64,000 nucleotides of DNA, taken from NCBI RefSeq assembly GCF_016428855.1, contig NZ_JAELTN010000007.1, positions 60,850 through 124,849 on the forward strand, read 5' to 3'. The notes under the pieces are model-generated. The model saw nothing but the letters and a program-made list of their open reading frames with translations, had not been told where the DNA came from and ran no database searches. The DNA comes from Pedobacter sp. ASV28 (GTDB taxonomy: Bacteria; Bacteroidota; Bacteroidia; Sphingobacteriales; Sphingobacteriaceae). Made by a program: the position numbers and the translations under genes. Shown here piece after piece: positions 26,760 to 36,218 of this stretch (positions are counted from its first letter, which is position 1; every line of letters begins with the position of its first letter).

Positions 26760-29642
26760 CTAAAACTTAGTTCTAACGGTTAAAAAAACATTATACTGAT
26801 TAATATAATTGGTTTTGGTCATTTTGAAATTATACCAGTTTCCCTGTGCGCCTATAGAGGTTCTGGAATTGATATAATGAAAATAGCCGGCTCCCACCAT
26901 GGTATTTACATAAGAAGTAAAGGTATTGATTTGAAAATCTAACCTTTGGTCTTCAGGAGCGGTACCTAGGGAAGCCATGGCCACGATGTAGTTTCTATCA
27001 TTCCTCATATAGAATTTGGATTGGGCAAGTAGGTTATGGTAATAATCTGTACCATCACTCATTAAAAAGACCTTGGCATTCAACCAAACCTTGTCGAAAG
27101 TTTTCTCCAGGCCAACAATACCGGTGAAAAAGTTCCTGTCATCTCTTAAACGAGCATATCTTCCTCCAATTTCTGCCTGCCAGGTCTTAGCAAGGGGTTG
27201 GAAATAAGATACGGATGCCTTAAATTCTGGAAAATACTGGTTTGCCACACCAGCACTAGCGATAAAGCTAGATTTACTTTTAAAAGTATGGTACCAATCT
27301 AATTCACCCTGTACCCCAACTCCTGTTTTTCTTGCGGCATAATTTACCCTTGCTATAACAGCATTGTTTTTATTGATTTGCCTTAGGTACTCCGCTGTGG
27401 CAATAGAGGTATTCAGTAGGGTAGAATCTGTGTTTACGTTCAGGTAGCTCAGGTTGACCTGATTTTTCAATTGCTTTCCGTCCAAGTAATCTAATCGTTC
27501 CTGGTTTTGTTGTGATTTGGTCATTGGATTCATATATCTGCTATGGTATTCCCTGGCCAGCCTAAAGTTGCCCATTTTCTCATAAATCAGTCCTTTTTGA
27601 TACAACAGATCTGGATAATCCTTATGATAGATCAGGGCAGAATCGATGATCTCCATCGATCTGACCAAGGCATTTTCCTCTATTAAAATATTCGTCAGTT
27701 TAATAGGAGCTAAGGTATCTTGAGGGCTTATCGTTCGCACTTGGTTGTATATGGACTTGCTCTTCTCAAATTCGCCTTTTTCATCGGTTGTTTTGGCATA
27801 TAAGAGCATTTCTTCTACCAAATTGTTTCTCAAACTATCATTGTAGGGATATTCCTGATGTAACGCTTTGAGCACACCGGTAGCCTCTTCATGGTTGCCC
27901 GCCGCGGCGTATACGCCAGCTAGTTTTAACTGTATTTCTTTTGATTTTGGATAGAACTGTAATGATTTTTGGATGTATGCCAAGGCCTCATCATATTGCT
28001 TCATGGCCACCCTTGCGCCAATGCCATATTGATAGGCTTCCATATTTAATGGATCTGCGGCAATAAGCTCATCCGTAACCATTTTTACCTTTTCAAAGTC
28101 TTCTACCTTGTTTAGGTACCTAATATAGCTTAGAGAGGCGGTATTGGCCATATGTACATACTCTAAACTTTGGGGATTTTTGGTTTTGAAATCCTTTGCC
28201 ATTTCATAGGCCGCCGCATAATCCTCCATGGTCATGAAGAGGTCGATCTTGTTGAGTGTATACTGGCTTTCGTTTGGATAGCGACTAATCATGCTATTGA
28301 TTAGTTTTAGGGCATCGTTGTATGATTTTTGGGCCACATGGATCGAAAAAATATACTGGTTGGCGTATCTTTTATATTCTGGTGTTTCAGATACTTTAAG
28401 GAAGCCCCATAAAGACTCCTTATAGTTTTGCTCGTTGAAATCCAATTTTGCCTTTTGGAAAACCCAAGTATTATATTTTTCCTTTATATCCGAATCATTA
28501 GGATATAAGGTATATAACTTTTCTACGGTATTGCCTATTTTCTCCCAATTTTTTTGAGCCTCATAAACATATAGCTGCTTGGAGAGCAGGTCTTTAGAGT
28601 TGGGATTTGATTTTAATGCTTTTTTAAGTAATGCTTCTGCTTCTTCGTAGTATCCTCTTGTAATTGAGGTGTTTAAAATAAAATTAAAAGCCTCAGCATT
28701 TGAGGGACTTTGATCGTATATTCTTTTGTAAAGTACATAAGGGTCGGCATTTTTATAATGTCTTGCCGCTTTTTCTACCAGGTAATTCAGTAAGGTTCTA
28801 TAATGTGCCGATTCGCCTCTTTTTAACTTTTCTTCTGTAAGGGTAATGGCCCTTTGATATTCATTGGTTTCATCAAGAAGCCCTATTTTTTTGTCAAAGA
28901 TGGGATTGCTGTTGGGCAAGGTCTGTAGACCCCTATCAGCTACAGATAGTGCTGCAGAATAATTGCCCAATTTGATATACGCATTGATCAGATTAAGATA
29001 GGCTTCTGTATCTGTAGCGGAAAAATCCAATATTTTTTCATATTGATCAACAGCCGATTCGAGGTTTTTTCCCTTGGCAAGCCTCACGGCATCATCTTTT
29101 AGGATGTTATTGTACATATCCTTTACTTCTATATCGTCGGGGAAAATCTGATATAACCTTTTTGCCGATCTGTTGGCCTCTACCCTGTTGTCCATGAGAT
29201 GGTAAAGGCTGATCTTCTTTAACCAGAGTGCTTTGCTATATGGGGTAATTTCTAGCAGTTCATTGGCATAGCAAACTGCACTATAGTATCTTTTACTCTG
29301 GGTTTCTATATTGATGAGGTAATGTCTTGCGTCTACTCTTCTGGGACTTTGTTTTAATACGTCTAATAAAGTGGTCCTGGCTTTTTCAAGTTGACCTAGT
29401 TCCATATAACATTTGCCCAGATACTCTTTAATATCCATGTCCAATGGAGATTTTTTCAGGCCTTTTTCGCAGTAGCTTGCTGCTTTTGCAAAATTGCCCT
29501 TCGAGCCTTCTGCACGAGCAAGCGTAAAATACTCGTCCGATGAATCTTGCGAAGAGTCTTGTGCAGATAGGTTGCCAATTACCAATAGGCTGAAAATGGA
29601 TATGGCTATCCACTTAAAACCATTATATACTTGCTTGCTCAT
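26760..29642 (-). CDS. TPR protein with C-terminal YaiO-like beta-barrel; probable exopolysaccharide exporter
   Basis: 960 aa. Signal peptide (about 1-28, ending LSAQ). About 650 residues of tetratricopeptide repeats follow (for example AKAASYCEKGLKKSPLDMD, AAGNHEEATGVLKALHQEYP), then a C-terminal beta-barrel of about 250 residues ending in the outer-membrane signature VRTKF. A periplasmic TPR superhelix joined to an outer membrane barrel is the architecture of PgaA and BcsC, which carry polysaccharide across the outer membrane; the barrel resembles YaiO. The start overlaps the end of the synthase gene by 20 bases, tying synthesis to export. Role inferred from architecture and context. Confidence 0.85.
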   Translation of the reverse strand: MSKQVYNGFKWIAISIFSLLVIGNLSAQDSSQDSSDEYFTLARAEGSKGNFAKAASYCEKGLKKSPLDMDIKEYLGKCYMELGQLEKARTTLLDVLKQSPRRVDARHYLINIETQSKRYYSAVCYANELLEITPYSKALWLKKISLYHLMDNRVEANRSAKRLYQIFPDDIEVKDMYNNILKDDAVRLAKGKNLESAVDQYEKILDFSATDTEAYLNLINAYIKLGNYSAALSVADRGLQTLPNSNPIFDKKIGLLDETNEYQRAITLTEEKLKRGESAHYRTLLNYLVEKAARHYKNADPYVLYKRIYDQSPSNAEAFNFILNTSITRGYYEEAEALLKKALKSNPNSKDLLSKQLYVYEAQKNWEKIGNTVEKLYTLYPNDSDIKEKYNTWVFQKAKLDFNEQNYKESLWGFLKVSETPEYKRYANQYIFSIHVAQKSYNDALKLINSMISRYPNESQYTLNKIDLFMTMEDYAAAYEMAKDFKTKNPQSLEYVHMANTASLSYIRYLNKVEDFEKVKMVTDELIAADPLNMEAYQYGIGARVAMKQYDEALAYIQKSLQFYPKSKEIQLKLAGVYAAAGNHEEATGVLKALHQEYPYNDSLRNNLVEEMLLYAKTTDEKGEFEKSKSIYNQVRTISPQDTLAPIKLTNILIEENALVRSMEIIDSALIYHKDYPDLLYQKGLIYEKMGNFRLAREYHSRYMNPMTKSQQNQERLDYLDGKQLKNQVNLSYLNVNTDSTLLNTSIATAEYLRQINKNNAVIARVNYAARKTGVGVQGELDWYHTFKSKSSFIASAGVANQYFPEFKASVSYFQPLAKTWQAEIGGRYARLRDDRNFFTGIVGLEKTFDKVWLNAKVFLMSDGTDYYHNLLAQSKFYMRNDRNYIVAMASLGTAPEDQRLDFQINTFTSYVNTMVGAGYFHYINSRTSIGAQGNWYNFKMTKTNYINQYNVFLTVRTKF

Positions 29643-31074
29643 TTATTTTTTCTTTTTTTTCAATCTTGGTGAATCCTTGTCTTGTCATAGTGCCCCATTT
29701 TACCTCTTTGGAAGTGAAATATTTGAAATATCCGCTAATAGAGAAAAATACAATAAGAGGGTGATAGATAAAGCTTTCAAAAAAGACGCACAGCCATAAT
29801 TTAAAGTTTTCGTAAAAAAAGGTTTTGTATTGTCTTTGTATAAAATTATCATATAGTATAACCAGCGAGCCAATGGTGATGGCAAAGGAATACGAATATA
29901 AAAAAATATACATTGCCATATTCCAATTTACATCACCTTTTAACACAAGAAATATAAACCATATTAGACCTAAGACTTCTATAATAGGTGCTAAAAACTC
30001 ATATATGAACATTGAAGGGAATACCACAAGGCCTAGTTTTTTATACCTTGGATTGAACAAGAACTTTCTATGTACTACAAAAATCTGGGCCAACCCTGTA
30101 GCCCACCTGGTACGTTGGCGGGAAAGGATTCTGATGTTTGGAGGACCTTCTGTCCAACAACAGGATATCGGAATATAATCGATATGGTATTTTCTTTTGT
30201 TGTCGATCATGAATGCTGCCATTTTAGTGGTCAAGTCCATGTCTTCAGCATGTGAAGCGCCGTTATAGCCACCCGCATTAATGGCCACTTCGGTATTAAA
30301 TAGGCCGAGTCCGCCAGATACGTTTGGCACGCAGTTGATCAATGCCCAGCCCATTTTACCAAATAGATAGGCCCGTAAGTATTCCATTTCCTGAAAAAGA
30401 GGGATGATTCTCCTGGGGGGTCTAACCCGGGTGATTACCCCTTCCTCCACATCACAGCTATTCGACATCCTTAATATGGCGCCAACCGCAATGGTCTCTG
30501 CCTTTGAGTTTAGAATGGGCTTGATCATTCTTAACATGGTATTTTTATGTAAGATACAGTCTACATCTGTACACAGGAAATAGGGATATTGAGAGGCATT
30601 TATGCCTGCATTCGAAGCATCGGCCTTTGTACCTCCATTTTCCTTGTCTACTATGGTGAGTATACTGTATTTTGGGTTGGTAGATTTGAAGATCCGCTTA
30701 AAAGGTTTAGTTTTTATTCGTTCTATATAGGCAAAGGGTGTTTCTACCAGTTCAAATTCTTCGATCAATAATTCAAGGGTTTTGTCTCTGCTTCCATCAT
30801 TAACAATAATTACCTCAAACAGAGGATAGTTCATTGTAAGTAGCGATTTTACGTTTAAAATAATGGTTTTTTCTTCATTGTAGGCCGGAGCTATAATGGA
30901 AATTCCGGGCGTTAACGAAGATTCCAGTAAGAAACTGTCATCGAGTTTTGAACTATAAGTTTTATATCTAAGTATATTAATGAAAGAGAGCGTGCCTAGA
31001 ATACAATAAAGCAAAAATAGCGAAGAAGCGTAGAAAAATATAAAATATTCAAATAGGTTATAAGTAGCGTCCAT
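29623..31074 (-). CDS. Processive family 2 glycosyltransferase (PgaC/cellulose-synthase-like)
   Basis: 483 aa. N-terminal TM (about 10-32), then a GT-A domain with PAYNEEKT, VNDGS (91-95), the DXD-type TDVD (169-172), the catalytic AED (276-278) and Q-x-x-R-W as QRTRW (320-324), then three or more C-terminal membrane segments (about 340-445). The D, DXD, D, QXXRW set marks processive inner-membrane synthases that polymerise and extrude beta-linked chains (hyaluronan, chitin, PNAG, cellulose). Size and topology are nearest PgaC; no PilZ domain. The donor sugar cannot be read from sequence. It lies 23 bases after the HEAT-repeat gene. Confidence 0.92.
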   Translation of the reverse strand: MDATYNLFEYFIFFYASSLFLLYCILGTLSFINILRYKTYSSKLDDSFLLESSLTPGISIIAPAYNEEKTIILNVKSLLTMNYPLFEVIIVNDGSRDKTLELLIEEFELVETPFAYIERIKTKPFKRIFKSTNPKYSILTIVDKENGGTKADASNAGINASQYPYFLCTDVDCILHKNTMLRMIKPILNSKAETIAVGAILRMSNSCDVEEGVITRVRPPRRIIPLFQEMEYLRAYLFGKMGWALINCVPNVSGGLGLFNTEVAINAGGYNGASHAEDMDLTTKMAAFMIDNKRKYHIDYIPISCCWTEGPPNIRILSRQRTRWATGLAQIFVVHRKFLFNPRYKKLGLVVFPSMFIYEFLAPIIEVLGLIWFIFLVLKGDVNWNMAMYIFLYSYSFAITIGSLVILYDNFIQRQYKTFFYENFKLWLCVFFESFIYHPLIVFFSISGYFKYFTSKEVKWGTMTRQGFTKIEKKEKINEQASI

Positions 31075-31097
31075 AGTTGATTTATTGGTGAATTGCT

Positions 31098-32318
31098 TTA
31101 TGTAGTAGTTAGATTAAGCCCCAAAGAATCGTAATTATATTCCGGATCTTTATGCTGCTTTTTTCTGCCTACCCTTAAACGGGATGGAATTAAAGGGTTT
31201 TTAATATGATCCAAAATAAGTTTGTTAAAACCTTTTTCTATATCATAGAGCTCTTGTATATAGGCTTTTCCTTCATCATTGTATTTGTATAATGCCTCGG
31301 CTATCAGCTTTTTTGAATCAAGGTTTCCCGCCTCTCTATAGGCAGATTTTAAGAAGTCCAAGGCCTTTCCCGAATGTATGGATAGTAAGGCCTCTATAAT
31401 GGCATTCTGACAATTTTGGGGTTGATCACGGTACATCTCGATCATAGGTTCTTCGGCCTCGGCAATGCTCATTTCTCCCAGCGCAATAATGGCCTCCTTT
31501 CTTACATCATGATCTTCTGTGTGCAGCAGTTCCATTAGGGCAGAGCCAGCACTTGTCTGATTAAAGTGTGCTACGGCTTTAATAACGAATAATAGTTGGG
31601 ATTTATTTCTGGAATACTTTATCCACTTACTAAAGTTTGGCAAATTGTTCTTGTGGTGCATCTGCATTTGCTGCATTAAAGAGATGTTGTCCCAGTAATT
31701 CAGTGAATTGTCTGCCTGGTCAAAAAACTTGAAATGATCGTTGTTGCTAATGGCAATATAAGAGTTCCTGGATTCTTTCCTTATAAAGGCATTTCTGCTG
31801 TGCGTGTAGGGTAATATAGATGAGTCTGGTGCGGTTAGACCTAATATAGATAGCGTTTGAAAAGTTCTCAGCCTGATCCTGGTGTTGGAAAAATCGAGTT
31901 TTTTTAATAAATGACCTTCTATTTTAAGTCCTTTAACAAGGCTTGGATAATTTTTGTCTGAAAGAATATGCGTATTCTTTTTGACCATGTCCTCAAGCGT
32001 TGAAATTAGCGGGGGATACGTTTTTTTATTCAGTTTGCCAGCCTTGCCAAGGCTTTCTACATAACGGTTGTATACTTCTTCTTCGGTATAAATTTCATTC
32101 GAATCAAGTATTTCGTTAAAAAATGCGATATTTTTTGGGTAGAGATCCTGCTCTAGGTTATCGGCTAGCCTTTTATTTCTTCTTATGATACAGGCAGACA
32201 CCACAAAAATGACGATAGCCAGCGCATTCATAAAAATAAAGTACAGTGCAACTTGTATAACGAACGGAAAAGAAGGGATGAGCTCCAAGTATTGTTCAAG
32301 GTGATTTATAAATGACAT
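31098..32318 (-). CDS. Membrane-anchored HEAT-repeat protein, first gene of the exopolysaccharide operon
   Basis: 406 aa. One N-terminal membrane segment (about 18-46) with a basic stop (RRNKRL), then a cytoplasmic alpha-solenoid; HEAT-type repeats are clearest at about 200-350 (ALMELLHTEDHDVRKEAIIALGEM). No enzyme motif. Its place directly before the synthase gene suggests a synthase partner, doing the work of PgaD or of a regulatory subunit (inference). No c-di-GMP domain was seen in the operon, so a protein-contact switch is possible. Confidence 0.78.
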   Translation of the reverse strand: MSFINHLEQYLELIPSFPFVIQVALYFIFMNALAIVIFVVSACIIRRNKRLADNLEQDLYPKNIAFFNEILDSNEIYTEEEVYNRYVESLGKAGKLNKKTYPPLISTLEDMVKKNTHILSDKNYPSLVKGLKIEGHLLKKLDFSNTRIRLRTFQTLSILGLTAPDSSILPYTHSRNAFIRKESRNSYIAISNNDHFKFFDQADNSLNYWDNISLMQQMQMHHKNNLPNFSKWIKYSRNKSQLLFVIKAVAHFNQTSAGSALMELLHTEDHDVRKEAIIALGEMSIAEAEEPMIEMYRDQPQNCQNAIIEALLSIHSGKALDFLKSAYREAGNLDSKKLIAEALYKYNDEGKAYIQELYDIEKGFNKLILDHIKNPLIPSRLRVGRKKQHKDPEYNYDSLGLNLTTT

Positions 32319-32354
32319 CTTAGTCTTCTTTTAGTTATGGATTTATTTTGTGAG

Positions 32355-32367
32355 CCTGATCATCAGG
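32355..32367. promoter_or_regulatory. Palindrome upstream of the exopolysaccharide operon
   Basis: CCTGAT-C-ATCAGG, a perfect 6-bp inverted repeat about 37 bases before the HEAT-repeat gene start. The position suits an operator for a dimeric regulator; no regulator gene is adjacent. Confidence 0.35.
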
Positions 32368-32723
32368 AGTGGTTAAACACCAAATTAGGGCTTAGTTAGT
32401 CTTATTGTGTCACGAACACTAAGGCAAAAAGAACGCCAAAGGGGATTAGGTTCCCCAAAAAAGAATATTTTAACAAAAATACAGGCTTTAATTGTCTTTT
32501 TGCCAGTTTTTTAGCTTTTTTCAAGAAAAAAAGATGTTTTATCTGAAATAAGAATATAAAAGTTTAGGAGAAGTTTAGTGCTCAATATGTAGAAAACTAT
32601 TCTCGTCTGACCTATTTGGGGTGGGGAAATACGAGCGATTTTACCTTTAATTTACTTTTTTAAGCATTTGAAGATGTTGAGTTCGCTTTTTTGGATTTTA
32701 TTTTTATGTAATGGCAAAACATA

Positions 32724-32754
32724 AAACAGCCCCGATGATAAGTCGGGGCTGTTT
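32724..32754 (-). terminator. Orphan terminator-like hairpin between divergent genes
   Basis: AAACAGCCCCGA pairs perfectly with TCGGGGCTGTTT around a 7-base loop. The minus-strand side continues TTTTATGTTTT, so it suits a minus-strand transcript better. Neither flanking gene ends here. Confidence 0.65.
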
Positions 32755-32942
32755 CTCCCAAAAAATTAACAATTTTTTACAATGCTTATGACTAAGGATT
32801 GTAATGCTTTTAAAAGATTTAATGTTTAACCTTTAATAGGTACAAGGTATAGCTTTTTTGCTGCAATTCAAAATTTTATATGAACAATCTCATTTCGACA
32901 TTTTTATTTTTGTAACAAACTAAATATACTTATCTTTTCAGC

Positions 32943-35525
32943 ATGCAAGTAAATCAACCAAGTCAACGTGAATTTTTTTTCAATAACGAGGTAATTTCCC
33001 GTTTCGAATTGTACAACAGCCTATTTCTTACCCTGCCTTTTTATAAAATTAAAGATACAGGGACTCTGTTGCCCTTATTTTTTAAAAGTTGTGAAGAGGG
33101 CGTTAAGGATCATAAAAAACCAAATGAGCTTATACAAGGCTTTTTTAATAAATATGCCCAGAGCAACGAGGAACGGAACGTTATTGATCTTTTGTTTCGC
33201 TTTATACAGTATATAGAACGTCAAGTCGTTTTGTTTGATGCAGTAGAAGATGCATCTTTTACAAAGTTAAACGTAAGTGATGAGCAAAGTTCTTTAAGGG
33301 CATTGTTCTTAAAAGCAAACGATAATGCCGAACTGCATCAAAAGATAGATGATTTAATTGAAGAGTTTTCTTTGAGGCTGGTGCTTACCGCTCATCCCAC
33401 TCAGTTTTATCCAGGCCCTGTGCTAGGGATTATCAACGATCTGACGGCAGCGATTAAGGTCAATGATATTACCGCCATCAATCAATTGTTGCAACAATTG
33501 GGCAAAACGCCGTTTTTTAATAAGAAATCGCCAACACCAGTAGATGAGGCTTTTAGTCTGGCCTGGTACTTGGAAAACGTATTCTATTTCGCGGCGGCTA
33601 ATATCCAGACCAACCTCAACCAATTATTGAGCGAATACCATATTGAACCAAAAAAGGTGATCGAGCTTGGGTTCTGGCCCGGTGGAGACAGAGATGGAAA
33701 TCCCAATGTGCACAGTGAAACAACATTAGAGGTAACAAGAATGCTGCGCCAGATTCTATTTAGGTGCTACTATCGTGATTTTAGGAATATTAAAAGACGC
33801 ATTACTTTTAGGGGCGTGGAGAATAGTATAAATGACCTTCAGAAAATACTTTATGAAAATGCTTTTAATATCTCTGTAAAAGAAGAAGATATATCAGATT
33901 ATATCATTAAAAACTTGAATGATATTTTAAACGTTTTAAATAATGATCACGGAGGATTATTTGCTAATCTGGTAGAGGATCTTTTGAGGAAGGTAGAGTT
34001 GTACCGCTGTTATTTTGCTTCCCTTGATATTAGGCAGGACAGTAGAATATTAAGAAAGGTGCACCAATATTGCCGTTCACAAAAACCTATAAATTCACTT
34101 TATAGTGAGCATTATGATGAACTTAGCGAAACGGAAAAGCTAGCAGCCCTATCTTTTAGAAATGCGAAGATCATATTTGAGGGAGAGCAGGATAATTTGA
34201 TTAAGGACACCTTAAGCACCATTGCAGAACTAAAGGATATTCAAAATAGAAATGGAGAAAAAGCGTGTAATCGTTTTATTATAAGTAACTGTCAGCAAGC
34301 TAGTGATATTCTTCAATTAATGGAATTGTTTTTATGGAGCGGCTGGGAGGCAGAACAGTTGACTATTGATTTTGTACCCTTGTTCGAAACGGTGAATGAC
34401 TTGGCGGGCGCAGGAGAGATCATGCAGAAACTTTATACACATCCTTTCTATAAAAAACATTTGGCGCTTAGAAATGGAAAGCAGCATATCATGCTGGGAT
34501 TTTCTGATAGTACCAAAGATGGGGGATACCTGATGGCAAACTGGTCTATTTTTACGGCAAAAGTAGCATTGACAAAAGTATCGGAAGAACATAATATACA
34601 ACTTGCCTTTTTTGACGGTCGAGGTGGACCTCCATCAAGGGGCGGAGGTAAAACGCATCGCTTTTATGCCTCCATGGGAAAAGAAATTGCAAACAAGAAT
34701 ATTCAATTGACCATTCAGGGGCAAACGATTAGTTCGCAATATGGTTCGGTTGACAGTGCCGCATTTAATATAGAACAATTGATTAATGCGGGAATTTCTT
34801 CGGGCGTAAAAAGTAAGCATAATGTGCTGTTGGATGAAGACAATTACAATGTGCTCAATGCCATGGCAAAAGATAGTTATGAGGCCTATATTGCCTTGAG
34901 GAACGATCCATTGTTTCTGCCTTATTTGGAGGCATTGTCGCCATTGAGTTTGCTGTCGAAAATTACCATCAGCAGTAGGCCGGTAAAAAGAAATTCTGGA
35001 GAAGCGTTAAAGCTAGATGACCTTAGGGCCATAAGTTTTGTAACGGCATGGAGCCAGCTAAAACAAAATGTACCAGGGTTTTATGGTATTGGAACTGCGT
35101 TAAATATTCAGGAAAAATCCGGAAATTGGGATCAGGTGGTGAAAACCTATCAACAGTCGGGATATTTTAAAACTATTATAGATAATGGAATCATGTCAAT
35201 GAGCAAGTCTGACTTTGAAATAACGGCTTATTTGGCAAAGGATGAAACGTTTGGCAAGTTTTGGAAAAAACTTCACCATGAATTTGAGTTGTCTAAAAAA
35301 ATGTTGCTTAAACTAACCGGGCATGCCAGCTTAATGGAGAATTATCCCGTAGAAAAGCGTTCTATTGCCATTAGGGAGAAGATCATCCTGCCTTTGGTAT
35401 TGATACAGCATTATGCCTTGGAAAAACTGCAGCATGAGCTGTCAGAAGAAAAACAGCAAGCGTATGAAAAATTGGCCATCAGAACCGTTTATGGCATTGT
35501 GAATGCTGGAAGGAATTTGGCCTAA
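32943..35525 (+). CDS. ppc: Phosphoenolpyruvate carboxylase
   Basis: 860 aa, about the usual length for bacterial PEPC. Signatures are present: LTAHPTQFYPG (catalytic His; the usual arrangement is TAHPT), WPGGDRDGNPNVHSETT, FFDGRGGPPSRGGGKTHRF and a late ALNIQEKSGNW region. It converts PEP and bicarbonate to oxaloacetate, replenishing the TCA cycle in the cytoplasm. The usual NTG C-terminus is replaced by a related NAGRNLA ending. Alone on its transcript, divergent from the exopolysaccharide operon, and followed by a perfect hairpin. Confidence 0.96.
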   Translation: MQVNQPSQREFFFNNEVISRFELYNSLFLTLPFYKIKDTGTLLPLFFKSCEEGVKDHKKPNELIQGFFNKYAQSNEERNVIDLLFRFIQYIERQVVLFDAVEDASFTKLNVSDEQSSLRALFLKANDNAELHQKIDDLIEEFSLRLVLTAHPTQFYPGPVLGIINDLTAAIKVNDITAINQLLQQLGKTPFFNKKSPTPVDEAFSLAWYLENVFYFAAANIQTNLNQLLSEYHIEPKKVIELGFWPGGDRDGNPNVHSETTLEVTRMLRQILFRCYYRDFRNIKRRITFRGVENSINDLQKILYENAFNISVKEEDISDYIIKNLNDILNVLNNDHGGLFANLVEDLLRKVELYRCYFASLDIRQDSRILRKVHQYCRSQKPINSLYSEHYDELSETEKLAALSFRNAKIIFEGEQDNLIKDTLSTIAELKDIQNRNGEKACNRFIISNCQQASDILQLMELFLWSGWEAEQLTIDFVPLFETVNDLAGAGEIMQKLYTHPFYKKHLALRNGKQHIMLGFSDSTKDGGYLMANWSIFTAKVALTKVSEEHNIQLAFFDGRGGPPSRGGGKTHRFYASMGKEIANKNIQLTIQGQTISSQYGSVDSAAFNIEQLINAGISSGVKSKHNVLLDEDNYNVLNAMAKDSYEAYIALRNDPLFLPYLEALSPLSLLSKITISSRPVKRNSGEALKLDDLRAISFVTAWSQLKQNVPGFYGIGTALNIQEKSGNWDQVVKTYQQSGYFKTIIDNGIMSMSKSDFEITAYLAKDETFGKFWKKLHHEFELSKKMLLKLTGHASLMENYPVEKRSIAIREKIILPLVLIQHYALEKLQHELSEEKQQAYEKLAIRTVYGIVNAGRNLA

Positions 35526-35535
35526 TGTTTTCTAA

Positions 35536-35563
35536 GCCTACGAAGTTTAAAAACTTCGTAGGC
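35536..35563 (+). terminator. Perfect hairpin after ppc
   Basis: GCCTACGAAGTTT with its exact complement around two bases. It starts 11 bases after the stop codon; no T run follows, so it may be a weak terminator or a 3'-end stabiliser. The CTACGA-type stem resembles the hairpin at 5425. Confidence 0.6.
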
Positions 35564-35600
35564 CTGTGCCGATCCGTATGGGGGGGCAAATTTTTATGAT

Positions 35601-36056
35601 ATGAACAAACCAATATTAAACTGGACTTATAAATGCTTCGATGAACTCTTAAAAAAGGAACTTTATACTATTTTAAGGCTGAGGAGCGAAGTTTTCATCG
35701 TGGAACAACAATGTAACTATCAAGATGTAGATGGCAAAGACTTAAAATGCCATCATTTAATGGCCTGGGACGACGAAAACCTGGTGGCCTATACCAGAAT
35801 AGTTCCGCCGGGAGTTTCTTTTGCAGAAGCGAGCATTGGCCGTGTGCTGACTAATGCTAAATATAGGGGGATTGGTGCGGGCATTACCTTGATGGAAAAA
35901 AGTATAGAGAAGGTTTACGAGACATATGGCAAAAGACCAATTAGAATTGGAGCACAACTTTATTTGAAGAAGTTTTATGAAAGCTTTGGTTTTGTGAAGT
36001 GTAGCGATGAGTATCTGGAAGACGATATCCCTCATATCGAGATGTTGTTAGCCTAA
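35601..36056 (+). CDS. elaA: ElaA-like GNAT acetyltransferase
   Basis: 151 aa. The N-terminal LRSEVFIVEQQCNYQDVDGKDL segment (residues about 27-49) and the GNAT acetyl-CoA loop in GRVLTNAKYRGIGAG match the ElaA family. These are cytoplasmic acetyl-CoA-dependent transferases with unknown acceptor. It lies 75 bases downstream of ppc, past a hairpin, and may be read on its own. Confidence 0.88.
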   Translation: MNKPILNWTYKCFDELLKKELYTILRLRSEVFIVEQQCNYQDVDGKDLKCHHLMAWDDENLVAYTRIVPPGVSFAEASIGRVLTNAKYRGIGAGITLMEKSIEKVYETYGKRPIRIGAQLYLKKFYESFGFVKCSDEYLEDDIPHIEMLLA

Positions 36057-36108
36057 GAGCGGTAGAGCTTTTATTGTTGAGTAGAGATTATCGCGTTAAG
36101 ATTGTTTC

Positions 36109-36197
36109 GTGCCTGGCAATGACGATTATGATTTCGTTGATTTAAGTGTGTTCTCTTAAGTAATTTCCATCTCGTCATGCTGAATTTATTTCAGCAT
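36109..36197. repeat. REP-like intergenic repeats
   Basis: Two short units: one at 36109-36125 of the GATTGTTTCGTGCCTGGCAATGACGA type seen scattered in many bacterial intergenic regions, and a perfect small hairpin ATGCTGAA-TTTAT-TTCAGCAT at 36177-36197. They fill the gap between convergent genes. Copy number cannot be assessed here. Confidence 0.4.
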
Positions 36198-36218
36198 CAG
36201 TTTGATCAATATCTGTAT

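Larger units (their letters stand above)
32319..32942. other. 624-bp divergent intergenic region with orphan hairpin, no gene seen
   Basis: The region separates the exopolysaccharide operon and ppc and must hold both promoters; no full TTTG/TAnnTTTG pair was found for either. It holds a short palindrome at 32355-32367, a GGGGA/TCCCC hairpin near 32437, and a strong terminator-like hairpin at 32724-32754. No ORF of note and no recognised RNA family. Confidence 0.6.
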
